A stretch of DNA of 57,807 nucleotides from Sva-07 sp035527095 (GTDB taxonomy: Bacteria > Actinomycetota > Acidimicrobiia > Acidimicrobiales > Ilumatobacteraceae): positions 1 through 57,807 of the forward strand of contig DATLBC010000022.1 in the NCBI GenBank assembly GCA_035527095.1, written 5' to 3'. The notes under the pieces were generated by a model. The model was not told the origin of the DNA. It made no database searches and saw only the letters and a program-made list of their open reading frames with translations. Position 1 is the first letter of the stretch. Every line of letters begins with the position of its first letter. Made by a program: the position numbers and the translations under genes. Shown here one piece after another: positions 42,890 through 51,083 of the stretch.

Positions 42890-43632
42890 TGCCCGATGTC
42901 GAAGCCGGCCCGCGCCGGTTGGTCCTCGCTCACGGCTTCACCCAGACGGCTCGCTCGTGGGCGACGTTCGAGCAGTACCTGCACGCCGAGCTCCCCGATG
43001 TCGAGACCCGTGCAGTCGATCTCCCCGGCCACGGCGACGCCGCTCCCCCGGCGGACCTCGACTTGTGGGCGAGTGCCAGCCGGCTGGTTGAAGCGGGTGG
43101 CGCCGGCACATACGTCGGCTACTCGATGGGTGGACGAGTGGCGCTCCATGCCGCCCTCGCTTCACCCGACATCGTGCAACGACTCGTGCTGGTCGGCGCA
43201 ACCGCCGGCATCGACGATCCCGACGAGCGCCGGGCGCGACTCGCAGCCGACGATCGACTCGCGAGCCACCTCGAAGTCGTCGGTGTGCCCACGTTCATCG
43301 ACGAGTGGCTCGCGAACCCGCTGTTCGCCGGACTGAAGGAGGACACCGCGCTCCGATCCGACCGGCTCCGCAACACCGCAGCCGGGCTGGCTGCCAGCCT
43401 CCGCGCCGCCGGAACCGGCACGCAGACACCGCTGTGGGAACGCCTCGACGAGATCAGGTGCCCCGTGCTGGTGCTCGTCGGCGGGCACGATGCGAAGTTC
43501 ACCGACCTCGGCCAGCGCCTGGTCGCCGGGCTGCGCTCCGCCGAGCTTGTCGTGATCTCCGGCGCCGGCCACAGCGTCCACCTCGAGCAGCCCGCGGCGA
43601 CCGCCGAGGCGATCGCCTCCTGGCTTGCCTGA
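42889..43632 (+). CDS. menH: Alpha/beta hydrolase, probable SHCHC synthase
   Basis: This 247-aa alpha/beta hydrolase has HGFTQTARSW, the nucleophile elbow GYSMGGR with S79, the acid region GGHDAKF and the His in GAGHSVHLE. MenH removes pyruvate from the MenD product to give SHCHC. The family is hard to tell from other hydrolases, but size, motifs and position between menD and menA support MenH. ATG 42889 overlaps the upstream stop. Confidence 0.82.
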   Translation: MPDVEAGPRRLVLAHGFTQTARSWATFEQYLHAELPDVETRAVDLPGHGDAAPPADLDLWASASRLVEAGGAGTYVGYSMGGRVALHAALASPDIVQRLVLVGATAGIDDPDERRARLAADDRLASHLEVVGVPTFIDEWLANPLFAGLKEDTALRSDRLRNTAAGLAASLRAAGTGTQTPLWERLDEIRCPVLVLVGGHDAKFTDLGQRLVAGLRSAELVVISGAGHSVHLEQPAATAEAIASWLA

Positions 43633-43641
43633 ACCCGTTCC

Positions 43642-43740
43642 GATGAGCCAAACCGCCGTATCCGGCCACTTCACTCATCGCCGCACGCGCGCACCCGGTT
43701 CCGATGAGCCAAACCGCCGTATGCGGTCGGTTGGCTCATC
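43642..43740. repeat. Pair of 38-bp palindromic repeats, 61-bp period
   Basis: Copies at 43642-43679 and 43703-43740 begin GATGAGCCAAACCGCCG; 23-base spacer. The second copy has restored symmetry (GATGAGCCAA and TTGGCTCATC, 10-bp perfect arms). They lie between the convergent menH and menA genes. Confidence 0.92.
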
Positions 43741-43752
43741 GCTGAGGGATCG

Positions 43753-44613
43753 TCAGACGGCGAGGCCGATGGTGACGAGCAGGCCCCAGGCAAGCTGCAG
43801 CTTGCCGGTCGCGCCGAGCACGGGGATCAGCGCCGTCCCGGACGCGCCGCTGAGCACCGACCGGATCGGACCGATGGCGAGCGGGATCGCCAACAGGCCC
43901 AGGACGACCGGGACTCGCCACGCCGCTCCCACCACGGAGAGCACGAATGCTGCGCCGATCAGGGCGACGTAGAACCACCGCGTCAGCGGATCGCCGAGGC
44001 GCACGGCCAGCGTCTTCTTGCCCACCTCACGATCGGTCGGGATGTCGCGCAGGTTGTTGATGACGAGCAGCGCGCAGGCCAACGATCCAACGGCGCTCCC
44101 CATCACGAGCGACAGCGCCGTCACCGACTCGATGGCAGCGAACGTCGTGCCCGCCGTGGCGACGAGGCCGAAGAACACGAACACGAAGACCTCGCCGAGG
44201 CCGAGGTATCCGTAGGGGCGGGGTCCGCCGGTGTAGAACCACCCTGCGGCGATGGCGGCAGCGCCAACGAGCAGGAGCCAGGGCGAAGTGGACAGCGCGA
44301 CGGCCAAGCCGGCCACCGCCGCAACCACGAACGACAGCAGCGCTGCCCGCTTGACCCCCGAGGGGCTGGCCAAGCCGCTCGCGACGAGACGGGTCGGCCC
44401 CACCCTGACGTCATCGGTTCCTCGAACACCGTCGCTGTAGTCGTTGGCGTAGTTGACGCCAACCTGCAAGGACAGGCTGACCACCAGTGCCGCGATCACA
44501 CGCCACCACACGATGTCGGTCGGTTCGCCGACCGCTGCCGCAGCACCGACGGCAACCGGAACGACGGCTGCAGGCAACGTCCGGGGCCGCGCTCCGGTGA
44601 TCCAACGATTCAT
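43753..44613 (-). CDS. menA: 1,4-dihydroxy-2-naphthoate polyprenyltransferase
   Basis: This 286-aa membrane enzyme joins the naphthoate ring to the polyprenyl chain. It begins WITGARPRTLPAAVVPVAVG, has the prenyl-diphosphate-binding NYANDYSDGVRGTDD and a second acidic block NNLRDIPTDREVGKKTLAVRLG, and about eight hydrophobic segments. I chose ATG 44613; the longer frame overlaps the divergent menE region. Only 20 bases separate it from the short frame in front of menE. Confidence 0.95.
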   Translation of the reverse strand: MNRWITGARPRTLPAAVVPVAVGAAAAVGEPTDIVWWRVIAALVVSLSLQVGVNYANDYSDGVRGTDDVRVGPTRLVASGLASPSGVKRAALLSFVVAAVAGLAVALSTSPWLLLVGAAAIAAGWFYTGGPRPYGYLGLGEVFVFVFFGLVATAGTTFAAIESVTALSLVMGSAVGSLACALLVINNLRDIPTDREVGKKTLAVRLGDPLTRWFYVALIGAAFVLSVVGAAWRVPVVLGLLAIPLAIGPIRSVLSGASGTALIPVLGATGKLQLAWGLLVTIGLAV

Positions 44614-44633
44614 GTGTGCGCCATGATGGAGCC

Positions 44634-44690
44634 ATGACACAGCTGTGGCAACTCGGTGCACTCGATCTCGCCGATTCGCTGGCCACGTGA
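44634..44690 (+). other. Short 18-codon frame coupled to menE
   Basis: The frame MTQLWQLGALDLADSLAT starts at ATG 44634 after GATGGAG and its TGA overlaps the GTG start of menE (GTGA). The sequence resembles the first residues of amidases, so it may be the remnant of a deleted gene now used as a leader, or a true leader peptide. Confidence 0.4.
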
Positions 44691-45736
44691 ACCATCTGGT
44701 CGCGATCGATCTGCCGGGCGGCCCGGAGTTCGTCGACGAGCTGAGAAGGTTGTGGGACGCCGGTAACGCAGCCTTTCCGGTCGATCAACGCCTCCCTGGG
44801 CCTGCCAAGCACGAGCTGTGCCAAGCGATGCGCGTCGGCGACGAAGTCGAGCCTGGCGACGCGCTCGTCGTGGCCACGAGCGGATCGACCGGCGTCTCGA
44901 AGGGTGTCGTCCTGACGCACGATGCCGTCGCGGCATCGGCTCGGGCGACGAGCGCTCGGCTCGGCGTTCAGGACGACGACCACTGGCTGGCGTGCCTTCC
45001 GCTGTCGCACGTCGGTGGGCTCTCGGTGGTGACTCGAGCGCTCCATACCGGCACCGAACTCACGGTGCTCCCGAGCTTCGACCCGGCCGCGGTCGAAGAG
45101 TCGGGCGCCACCCTCGTGTCGCTTGTGGCGACAGCGCTCACGCGCATCGATCCGTCCCGATTTCGCACCATCGTGCTCGGCGGAAGTCGCCCGCCCGACG
45201 ATCGTCCTGCCAACTGCGTGACCACCTACGGGATGACCGAGACGGGCAGCGGTGTCGTCTACGACGGTGTTCCGCTCGATGGTGTCGAAGTCGACATCGC
45301 CGAGGACGGAGAGATCCGACTGCGGGCGCCGATGTTGCTTCGCGGCTACCGCGACGGCACCTCGCCGGTCGATGACCAGGGCTGGTTGGCCACGGGCGAC
45401 CTCGGCGTGTTCCTGCCCGACGGTCGACTGCACGTCGCCGGCCGGCGCGGCGACCTGATCATCACCGGGGGCGAGAACGTCTGGCCCGAGGCGGTGGAAG
45501 CCGCGCTCGGCGACCATCCGGGCGTGGCCGACGTGATGGTGCGCGGGGTGGACGACCCCGAGTGGGGGCAGGTCGTCGAGGCCGTCGTCGTGCCCGCGGG
45601 CGACTCACCGACACTCGAGTCGATCCGGGCGCACGTCAAACAGCACCACCCCGCCTTCATGGCGCCCAAACGCATGACCCTCGTCGAGTCGCTCCCCCGC
45701 ACGGCACTCGGAAAACTCCGCCGCCACCCCACCTGA
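44687..45736 (+). CDS. menE: o-Succinylbenzoate-CoA ligase
   Basis: This 349-aa adenylate-forming ligase is short, as is normal for actinobacterial MenE. It has the P-loop TSGSTGVSKG at residues 64-73, CLPLSHVGGLSVVTRAL, YGMTETGSG, the hinge RRGDLIITGGENVWPEAVE and the C-terminal PRTALGKLRR with the catalytic Lys. It activates o-succinylbenzoate for ring closure by MenB. The start GTG 44687 overlaps the stop of an 18-codon frame. MenB and MenC are not in the window. Confidence 0.93.
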   Translation: MNHLVAIDLPGGPEFVDELRRLWDAGNAAFPVDQRLPGPAKHELCQAMRVGDEVEPGDALVVATSGSTGVSKGVVLTHDAVAASARATSARLGVQDDDHWLACLPLSHVGGLSVVTRALHTGTELTVLPSFDPAAVEESGATLVSLVATALTRIDPSRFRTIVLGGSRPPDDRPANCVTTYGMTETGSGVVYDGVPLDGVEVDIAEDGEIRLRAPMLLRGYRDGTSPVDDQGWLATGDLGVFLPDGRLHVAGRRGDLIITGGENVWPEAVEAALGDHPGVADVMVRGVDDPEWGQVVEAVVVPAGDSPTLESIRAHVKQHHPAFMAPKRMTLVESLPRTALGKLRRHPT

Positions 45737-45737
45737 G

Positions 45738-45874
45738 CCCGAAATCTGCGCACCAGGTCGCCACCACCGGGCGGATCTGCGCAAGTTTCGGATGGGTCGA
45801 CCGGGGTGTGCCGAAACGTGCGCACCAGATCTTCGCCCGGGGGCGAGGGCGCACAAGTTTGGGGATGGGTCGTG
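45738..45874. repeat. Two tandem inverted-repeat units between menE and the SDR
   Basis: Two related units of about 63 bases, 45738-45800 and 45810-45874, share CCGAAA, TGCGCACCAG, AAGTTT and GATGGGTCG. The first is itself an inverted repeat: CCGAAATCTGCGCA pairs with TGCGCAAGTTTCGG (two mismatches). They fill the gap between two convergent genes, so they may serve as two-way terminators. This family is different from the 38-bp repeats but related to 56796-56853. Confidence 0.65.
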
Positions 45875-45878
45875 AAGT

Positions 45879-46628
45879 TCAGCCGGCGGCAGCCACGCCG
45901 GCGCCGCCGTCGATGACGTAGGTCTCGCCGGTGATCCAGCTCGCAAGGTCGCTCGCGAGGAACGTCGCCAGGTTGGCGATGTCCTGCGGATCCCCGAGCC
46001 GCTTCAGGGGCATCCGCGCCGCGAGCTGCTCACCGAAGTTGTCGACCAGGACTGCAGCGAAATCGGTGACGACGAGACCCGGCGCGATGCCGACCACTCG
46101 AGTCGGGCCGAGCTCGGAGGCCAGCTGTCGAGTCATGTGAATCAGCGCCGCCTTGGTCAGGTTGTAGATCCCGAGGCCGCCGCCGTCGGTGCGCAGTCCG
46201 CCGACCGATGCGATGTTGATGATCGTGCCGGGCTGCTCCTTGAACGACTGCTCCCACGCTGCCTTGCACCACAACAGCGGGGCCTCGAGGTTGACCTGGA
46301 ACGTCTTGTCGTAGCGGCCCTTGTCGACGTCGAGGGTGCGTCCGTAGTAGGGGTTGGTGGCAGCGTTGTTGACGAGGATGTCGAGTCCACCGAAGCGTTC
46401 GATCGTCGCGCTGACAGCACGCTCGCCGGCGTCGGCGTCGCCCGCGTTGGCTGCGAAGATCTCGACGTCGCCGGTCATCTCGGATCTGGCGGCCTCCAGC
46501 TGATCCTGCTTGCGGCTGTTGATCATCACCTTCGCGCCCGACGCTGCGAGCGATGCCGCGATCGACTTGCCGATGCCCTTCGAGGCGCCGGTGACCAGCG
46601 CGACCTTGCCGTCGAGTGAGATGTCCAT
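45879..46628 (-). CDS. SDR family oxidoreductase
   Basis: This 249-aa classical SDR has TGASKGIG at residues 13-20, NSRK after beta-2 (NADP(H) likely), NNAA at 87-90, S141 and Y155-xxx-K159 (YNLTK), and the end GETYVIDGGAG. It is of the FabG/dehydrogenase-reductase type. Its promoter appears to be leaderless (TAGCTT eight bases before ATG 46628). It stands alone at the edge of the menaquinone region. Confidence 0.92.
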   Translation of the reverse strand: MDISLDGKVALVTGASKGIGKSIAASLAASGAKVMINSRKQDQLEAARSEMTGDVEIFAANAGDADAGERAVSATIERFGGLDILVNNAATNPYYGRTLDVDKGRYDKTFQVNLEAPLLWCKAAWEQSFKEQPGTIINIASVGGLRTDGGGLGIYNLTKAALIHMTRQLASELGPTRVVGIAPGLVVTDFAAVLVDNFGEQLAARMPLKRLGDPQDIANLATFLASDLASWITGETYVIDGGAGVAAAG

Positions 46629-46636
46629 GGCCGACG

Positions 46637-46642
46637 AAGCTA
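46637..46642 (-). promoter_or_regulatory. -10 box TAGCTT of a leaderless promoter
   Basis: TAGCTT on the minus strand, eight bases before the ATG at 46628. Confidence 0.5.
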
Positions 46643-46701
46643 CGCGGGCCCGTGAGCGACGGACGAACCGGTGCGCTTCGGGCGACGTCGAGCCGCCGCC
46701 G

Positions 46702-47769
46702 TCAGCTCGTGTGGTTCGGATTCGCGGCCTCGGCCTGGTCGATGGTGACCAGGTGGCCCGACACGGTGAGGATCACCGAGACAGCGATCGCAACGGCCTG
46801 CAGCACGAACACGATGGCGGCGTACACGGCGAAGCCGAGGAACTGGCCGAACCCGGTCACGGCGTTGACGCTGCCGCTGGCGACACCAGCGATCAACCCG
46901 GTGACGACGAGGCGTCCCGCAACGAACCAGAACCGCCCATTCGTGATGCGCCAGCTGTGTTTCACACCGATGCCACAACCGCCGACAGCGGCGATCACCG
47001 AGGCCAGCGAAAAGCGCACCCACAGCAGCACCGTGGCCACCAACACCAGGAGCACCACGAAGACCGCCGTGAGGACGATCGCGGCACCCCCGCCACCGGC
47101 GACCACCACCAGCACCAACGGGAGCCATGCGGCGACCCAGACGCCGCCTAACACGCCGAGCACGACGATCCCCGATCCGATCACCGCAGGAGTGCGGCGC
47201 ACCGCGCCACGGACCAATGCGCTGAGCGGTTCCGCCGGTCGCTCCCCCACGGGCGATTCAGCCACATGGGGATGCACCGCGCGGACGGCCAGGGCGACCG
47301 ACCAGGCCGAGGCGACGACAACGGCAACGCCGAGCACGATCAACCACGGCAGCGCAGACCAGAAGATGTCCTGGATCAACTCCCAGGCGCGATCTGCTTC
47401 GGCATCGGTCAGTTGGGCGGTGGCCGTCGACCCGCCGAACACGTTCTGTTCGATGTCGAGGAGGTCGCGGAGTTCGCGGCCGCTGCCGCTCTCGAACGCC
47501 CAGACGACCAGCGCCCAACCAGCGACGCCGAGCAACAGCCAGACCGTGACGAGCAGCAGCCCGACCCGGCGGGCAGCGATCTTGACAGCAGCGACGGAGC
47601 GGTCGAACCAGGCCGAGAACGACGTGGCGTCGCGAGCCGGCGGCACCCACATGGGCGCTCGATGGTCGGTCCAACGAGCACCGTCCCAGTACCGCCATGT
47701 CCAGGGCTGCTCGGGATCGTCGTACCAGCCGGACGACGGCATCGGGGGCGGGCCGGTCGGCCAGGTCAC
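46702..47769 (-). CDS. DUF2510 domain membrane protein
   Basis: This 355-aa protein starts with the short actinobacterial DUF2510 motif (GWYDDPEQPWTWRYWDGARWTDH, residues about 14-36), which is usually cytoplasmic, followed by about six hydrophobic segments from residue 65 on, including two long Val/Leu/Ala-rich pairs. The function of this family is unknown. The start is GTG 47769, six bases after a TAGGTT box. It is on the same strand as ybeY and phoH but separated from them by 80 bases and a repeat remnant. Confidence 0.85.
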   Translation of the reverse strand: MTWPTGPPPMPSSGWYDDPEQPWTWRYWDGARWTDHRAPMWVPPARDATSFSAWFDRSVAAVKIAARRVGLLLVTVWLLLGVAGWALVVWAFESGSGRELRDLLDIEQNVFGGSTATAQLTDAEADRAWELIQDIFWSALPWLIVLGVAVVVASAWSVALAVRAVHPHVAESPVGERPAEPLSALVRGAVRRTPAVIGSGIVVLGVLGGVWVAAWLPLVLVVVAGGGGAAIVLTAVFVVLLVLVATVLLWVRFSLASVIAAVGGCGIGVKHSWRITNGRFWFVAGRLVVTGLIAGVASGSVNAVTGFGQFLGFAVYAAIVFVLQAVAIAVSVILTVSGHLVTIDQAEAANPNHTS

Positions 47770-47775
47770 GCTCGC

Positions 47776-47781
47776 AACCTA
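47776..47781 (-). promoter_or_regulatory. -10 box TAGGTT of a leaderless promoter
   Basis: TAGGTT on the minus strand, six bases before the GTG at 47769. Confidence 0.5.
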
Positions 47782-47800
47782 CTTCGGCAAGCGGGAGGGG

Positions 47801-47824
47801 GCATGCGGCCACTTCGCTTATCGC
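47801..47824. repeat. Right half of a 38-bp palindromic repeat (decayed)
   Basis: GCATGCGGCCACTTCGCTTATCG matches the right half of the repeat family with one change in the arm; the left half is absent. It lies between ybeY and the DUF2510 gene. Confidence 0.6.
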
Positions 47825-47849
47825 GCAACGAGTGGAGTGGCGTCATCGC

Positions 47850-48341
47850 TCAGTCGTGGGACTGGCGGAAGCCCGCCGGCGCCGCACCGAACCAGTGAAA
47901 CCGTTGGAGAAGATCGCGCTCGCTCGCCCGCATGCGCGCCGTCTCCTCCGGTTCTGCATGGTCGTGGCCGAGCACGTGCAGGATCCCGTGGACGACCAGC
48001 AGCGCCAGTTCATCGTCGAATGTGCCGGCATGGTCGGCGAACTGCTCGGCTGCCACGGCCGGGCTGATGACGACATCGCCGAGCAGCGTCGGAACTCCGG
48101 CAACCAACTCGTCGTCCATCGGGAACGACAGCACATCGGTCGGCCCCGCCTTGCCCATGTGTTCCAGGTTGAGTTCGGCGATCTCCTCCCGGTCGACGAA
48201 CGTCAAGGTGAGTTCACCGACCACCTCACTGTCGACGAGCACGTCGAGCGCCAATCGTCGCCACCGGTCGATGTCGACGACCACATCGAGGGAACCATCG
48301 GCGCCACGCTCGTCGGCTACGACCACCGTCGGTTCGATCAT
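47850..48341 (-). CDS. ybeY: Endoribonuclease YbeY (rRNA maturation factor)
   Basis: This 163-aa metalloprotein has the zinc site HGILHVLGHDH, with H118, H122 and H128, and the upstream block PTDVLSFPMD, both diagnostic for YbeY. It takes part in 16S rRNA 3'-end processing and ribosome quality control. It starts at ATG 48341, 25 bases after the phoH stop; the phoH-ybeY order is the common one in bacteria, and this supports the call. The start has only a weak Shine-Dalgarno. Confidence 0.95.
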   Translation of the reverse strand: MIEPTVVVADERGADGSLDVVVDIDRWRRLALDVLVDSEVVGELTLTFVDREEIAELNLEHMGKAGPTDVLSFPMDDELVAGVPTLLGDVVISPAVAAEQFADHAGTFDDELALLVVHGILHVLGHDHAEPEETARMRASERDLLQRFHWFGAAPAGFRQSHD

Positions 48342-48366
48342 CGGTTTCGATCCGTCGTTGCGCGCG

Positions 48367-49341
48367 TCACCCGTCGGCCGGACGGGCGTCGTGCTGCTCG
48401 TACGCAGCCACGATGTCGGCAACGATCCGGTGCCGCACGACGTCGGAACCCGAGAGCCGCACAAAGGCGAGCCCATCGATACCGGCCAGCGTCTTCTCCA
48501 AACTGGCGAGCCCGCTCTTGCCGGTCGGCACGTCGACCTGGGTGGTGTCGCCGGTGACGACGACCCGCGACCCGAAGCCGATGCGGGTGAGAAACATCTT
48601 CATCTGCTCAGGCGTGGCGTTCTGAGCTTCGTCGAGGATGATGAAGCTGTTGTTGAGCGTGCGGCCGCGCATGAAGGCGAGCGGCGCCACCTCGACGACC
48701 TGACGTTCGAGCAGGCGCTGCACCGCGTCGGCGTCGAGCATGTCGTAGAGGGCGTCGTAGAGCGGGCGCAGGTACGGGTCGATCTTGGCCATGAGGTCGC
48801 CCGGCAGGAAGCCGAGCCGTTCACCCGCTTCGACGGCCGGACGGGTCAGGATGATGCGCTGAACCTCCTTCGCCTGCAGCGCACGCACCGCCATGGCCAC
48901 CGCAAGCCACGACTTGCCCGTTCCGGCGGGACCGAGCCCGAACGTGATCACATTCTCGGCGATGGTGTCGATGTAGCGCTTCTGGCCTGCCGTCTTCGGC
49001 TTGACCTGACGGCCCTTTGCCCCACGCAACACCTGATGGCCGAGGATCTCGCTCGGCCGTTCGCTGGCGCCGACCATCGTCATCACCCGTTCGAGCGTGA
49101 CATCGTCGAGTTGTTGTCCCGCCTGGAGCAACGTCGACAGTTCCTCGAACAGGTTCGACACGACGATGACGTCGGCGGGCTCCTCACCGGAGATCCGAAC
49201 CTCGTTCCCACGCACGCTGATCCGCGCGGAAGGGAACCGCTGCTCGATCTGACGGAGGTTCTGGTCACGCGGCCCGACGAGGGCCGTCATCACATGGGTG
49301 CCGGGAACGACGACGGTCGTTGAGGAGGTGCTCGTTGCCAT
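48367..49341 (-). CDS. phoH: PhoH family ATPase
   Basis: This 324-aa protein has an N-terminal KH-like segment (residues about 19-60, IEQRFPSARISVRGNEVRI) and a P-loop ATPase domain: Walker A GPAGTGKS at 137-144 and Walker B FIILDEAQNA. PhoH-like proteins are thought to act on RNA together with YbeY. I chose ATG 49341 (MATSTSS), though ATG 49290 is also possible; the longer frame is not convincing. It leads directly into ybeY. Confidence 0.93.
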   Translation of the reverse strand: MATSTSSTTVVVPGTHVMTALVGPRDQNLRQIEQRFPSARISVRGNEVRISGEEPADVIVVSNLFEELSTLLQAGQQLDDVTLERVMTMVGASERPSEILGHQVLRGAKGRQVKPKTAGQKRYIDTIAENVITFGLGPAGTGKSWLAVAMAVRALQAKEVQRIILTRPAVEAGERLGFLPGDLMAKIDPYLRPLYDALYDMLDADAVQRLLERQVVEVAPLAFMRGRTLNNSFIILDEAQNATPEQMKMFLTRIGFGSRVVVTGDTTQVDVPTGKSGLASLEKTLAGIDGLAFVRLSGSDVVRHRIVADIVAAYEQHDARPADG

Positions 49342-49457
49342 ACAGTGCGTGATTCCTGGACGTGAGGCTACCGGTTGCGGCGTGTTGCGGGCCACGAGTT
49401 GCTCACAGCGGGGTGCCCGGACGGTCGCGAACCGGCGAACTACCGTCGTGTCGTTCC

Positions 49458-50807
49458 ATGACACTCTCCCGACATCGCTCCGTCCGAATGAGGATCGCTC
49501 CTGCGGGCGCGTGCATGGTGCTCGCCACGCTGCTGATACTCCTCGGTTCGTCCACCTCTGGCCGCGCCCAGACGACCGACCTCCGCCAACTCGCCGACGA
49601 CGCCGGGATGGGGTTCGGCGCCGCGGTCGACACCGATGCACTCGCTGACGACAGCTACCGTCAGTTGCTCGTCGACCACGTGAACCTCGTGTCCACACGA
49701 GGCGATCTGTCGATGGCCGTGGTGCAGCCGGGGCCCGACGTGTTCGATTTCACCCGGGCCGACGCCGTCGTCGACTTCGCTGTCGAGAACGACATGCTGG
49801 CGCGCGGTCACGAGTTGATCAGCGGGGTCGTCCCGGGATGGGTCACGGCCGGCGTCTGGACCGCCGACAGCCTTGCCGAGGTGCTGCGCGCTCATGTGAC
49901 GGCCGTCGTCGAGCACTACCGCGATCTCTATCCGGGCGTCGTCACCCAATGGGACGTGGTCGGCGACGCGTTTCTCGCCGATGGCACACTCCGGCCGACC
50001 ATCTGGCAGCAGGTGATCGGTGATGACTACCTCCGAATCGCATTCGAGGCCGCCCGTGACGCCGACCCCGACGCCGTGTTGTTCTACGACGACTTCTACG
50101 ATGATGTCGCTGTGACGCAGGACGCGGTGGAGCGGGGCGCCGAGATCGTTCCAGGCGCCAACGCCGAACGCACGACGTGTGACGCCGTCCCGAAGTGCGT
50201 CGGCGTCCGCGACCGGGTTGCCGCCCTGGTGGCCGAGGGCGTGCCGATCGATGGTGTCGGCTTCCAGTCACACCTCTTCTCGCCGGATCCCGCCGACTTC
50301 ACCCTGTTCACTGCGTGGGTCGCTGACCTCGGGTTGAGCTGGGCGGTCACCGAGTTCGACGTGCCGCTCCCTGTCACCGAGATCACCAATCCGGCAAGCC
50401 TCGAGTTCCAGGCCACCGTGTACGCGGACGCCCTCGCAGCGTGCGCCGACGCGGCAAACTGCGACACGTTCGTGACGTGGGGAATCAGCGACCGCTTCTC
50501 GCCGATTCCAGCGGAGACGGGCGGAGCCTTCGGTGGGGCCCTCTGGTTCGATGCGAGCGACGCACCGAAGCCGGCATTCGAGTCAATGGCCCAGGTGCTG
50601 GCCCAACGCGGCCCGGCGGCGCCGACCGGGTCCACCGGCTCCACGGTCGTGTCGAGTATCGAGGCGCCCGCCGAAACAACCGTCGCGCCCGACGCGGCAC
50701 CTATCGCTGACGACGAGAACGGCACGATCGTGGCGGCGATCGTGGCTGTCGCAGCCCTCGGTGCCATCGCCATCGCCATCGTGGTCGCCCGGCGCCGCCG
50801 AACCTGA
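49458..50807 (+). CDS. Glycoside hydrolase family 10-like protein, membrane-anchored, with altered acid/base residue
   Basis: This 449-aa protein has a signal peptide (residues about 1-37), a GH10 xylanase-like domain (about 40-385), a Ser/Thr/Ala-rich linker and a C-terminal membrane segment with a basic end (IVAAIVAVAALGAIAIAIVVARRRR). So it is displayed outside the cell, attached to the membrane. GH10 landmarks are RGHELI (about 116-121), WDVVGD where the family has WDVVNE, and TEFD with the nucleophile E299. The acid/base Glu is thus an Asp (D170), preceded by Gly instead of Asn. Activity on xylan may be low or the substrate different. Confidence 0.85.
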   Translation: MTLSRHRSVRMRIAPAGACMVLATLLILLGSSTSGRAQTTDLRQLADDAGMGFGAAVDTDALADDSYRQLLVDHVNLVSTRGDLSMAVVQPGPDVFDFTRADAVVDFAVENDMLARGHELISGVVPGWVTAGVWTADSLAEVLRAHVTAVVEHYRDLYPGVVTQWDVVGDAFLADGTLRPTIWQQVIGDDYLRIAFEAARDADPDAVLFYDDFYDDVAVTQDAVERGAEIVPGANAERTTCDAVPKCVGVRDRVAALVAEGVPIDGVGFQSHLFSPDPADFTLFTAWVADLGLSWAVTEFDVPLPVTEITNPASLEFQATVYADALAACADAANCDTFVTWGISDRFSPIPAETGGAFGGALWFDASDAPKPAFESMAQVLAQRGPAAPTGSTGSTVVSSIEAPAETTVAPDAAPIADDENGTIVAAIVAVAALGAIAIAIVVARRRRT

Positions 50808-50818
50808 CATCGCCCCGC

Positions 50819-50917
50819 GATGAGCGAAGCAACCGCATACGGCGGGCCCACTCATCGCACCGGCCTGACATCGCCCCGCAATGAGCGAAGCAACCGCATA
50901 CAGCGGGCCCACTCATC
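50819..50917. repeat. Pair of 38-bp palindromic repeats within a 60-bp tandem duplication
   Basis: Copies at 50819-50856 and 50880-50917 begin (G/A)ATGAGCGAAGCAACCGC and end GCGGGCCCACTCATC. Here the flanks (CCTGACATCGCCCCGC) are duplicated as well, so the whole unit of about 61 bases is repeated in tandem. It lies between the GH10 gene and the tRNA-Cys terminator. Confidence 0.92.
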
Positions 50918-50944
50918 GCACCGGGACATGGTCGCGACGCGAAG

Positions 50945-50976
50945 AACCCCTGAGCGGGGTGTCCCGCTCAGGGGTT
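50945..50976 (-). terminator. Strong hairpin behind tRNA-Cys
   Basis: A perfect 14-bp stem, AACCCCTGAGCGGG and CCCGCTCAGGGGTT, with a GTGT loop. On the minus strand it follows the tRNA directly; its first base is the A of the CCA end. No T-run follows. It may stop transcription and mark the tRNA 3' end. Confidence 0.75.
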
Positions 50977-51050
50977 GGAGGCGACGATGAGAATCGAACT
51001 CATGTACACGGCTTTGCAGGCCGTTGCCTAAACCACTCGGCCACGTCGCC
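50976..51050 (-). tRNA. tRNA-Cys (GCA)
   Basis: The minus strand folds into a full cloverleaf: acceptor GGCGACG with CGTCGCC, anticodon stem ACGGC/GCCGT around loop CTGCAAA with anticodon GCA, T-loop TTCGATT, discriminator T and an encoded CCA. U73 is typical for tRNA-Cys. It stands alone between the GH10 gene and oleD. Confidence 0.97.
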
Positions 51051-51083
51051 AGTTGAGGGGCCGAGGATAGCGGCGCCTCGCAC

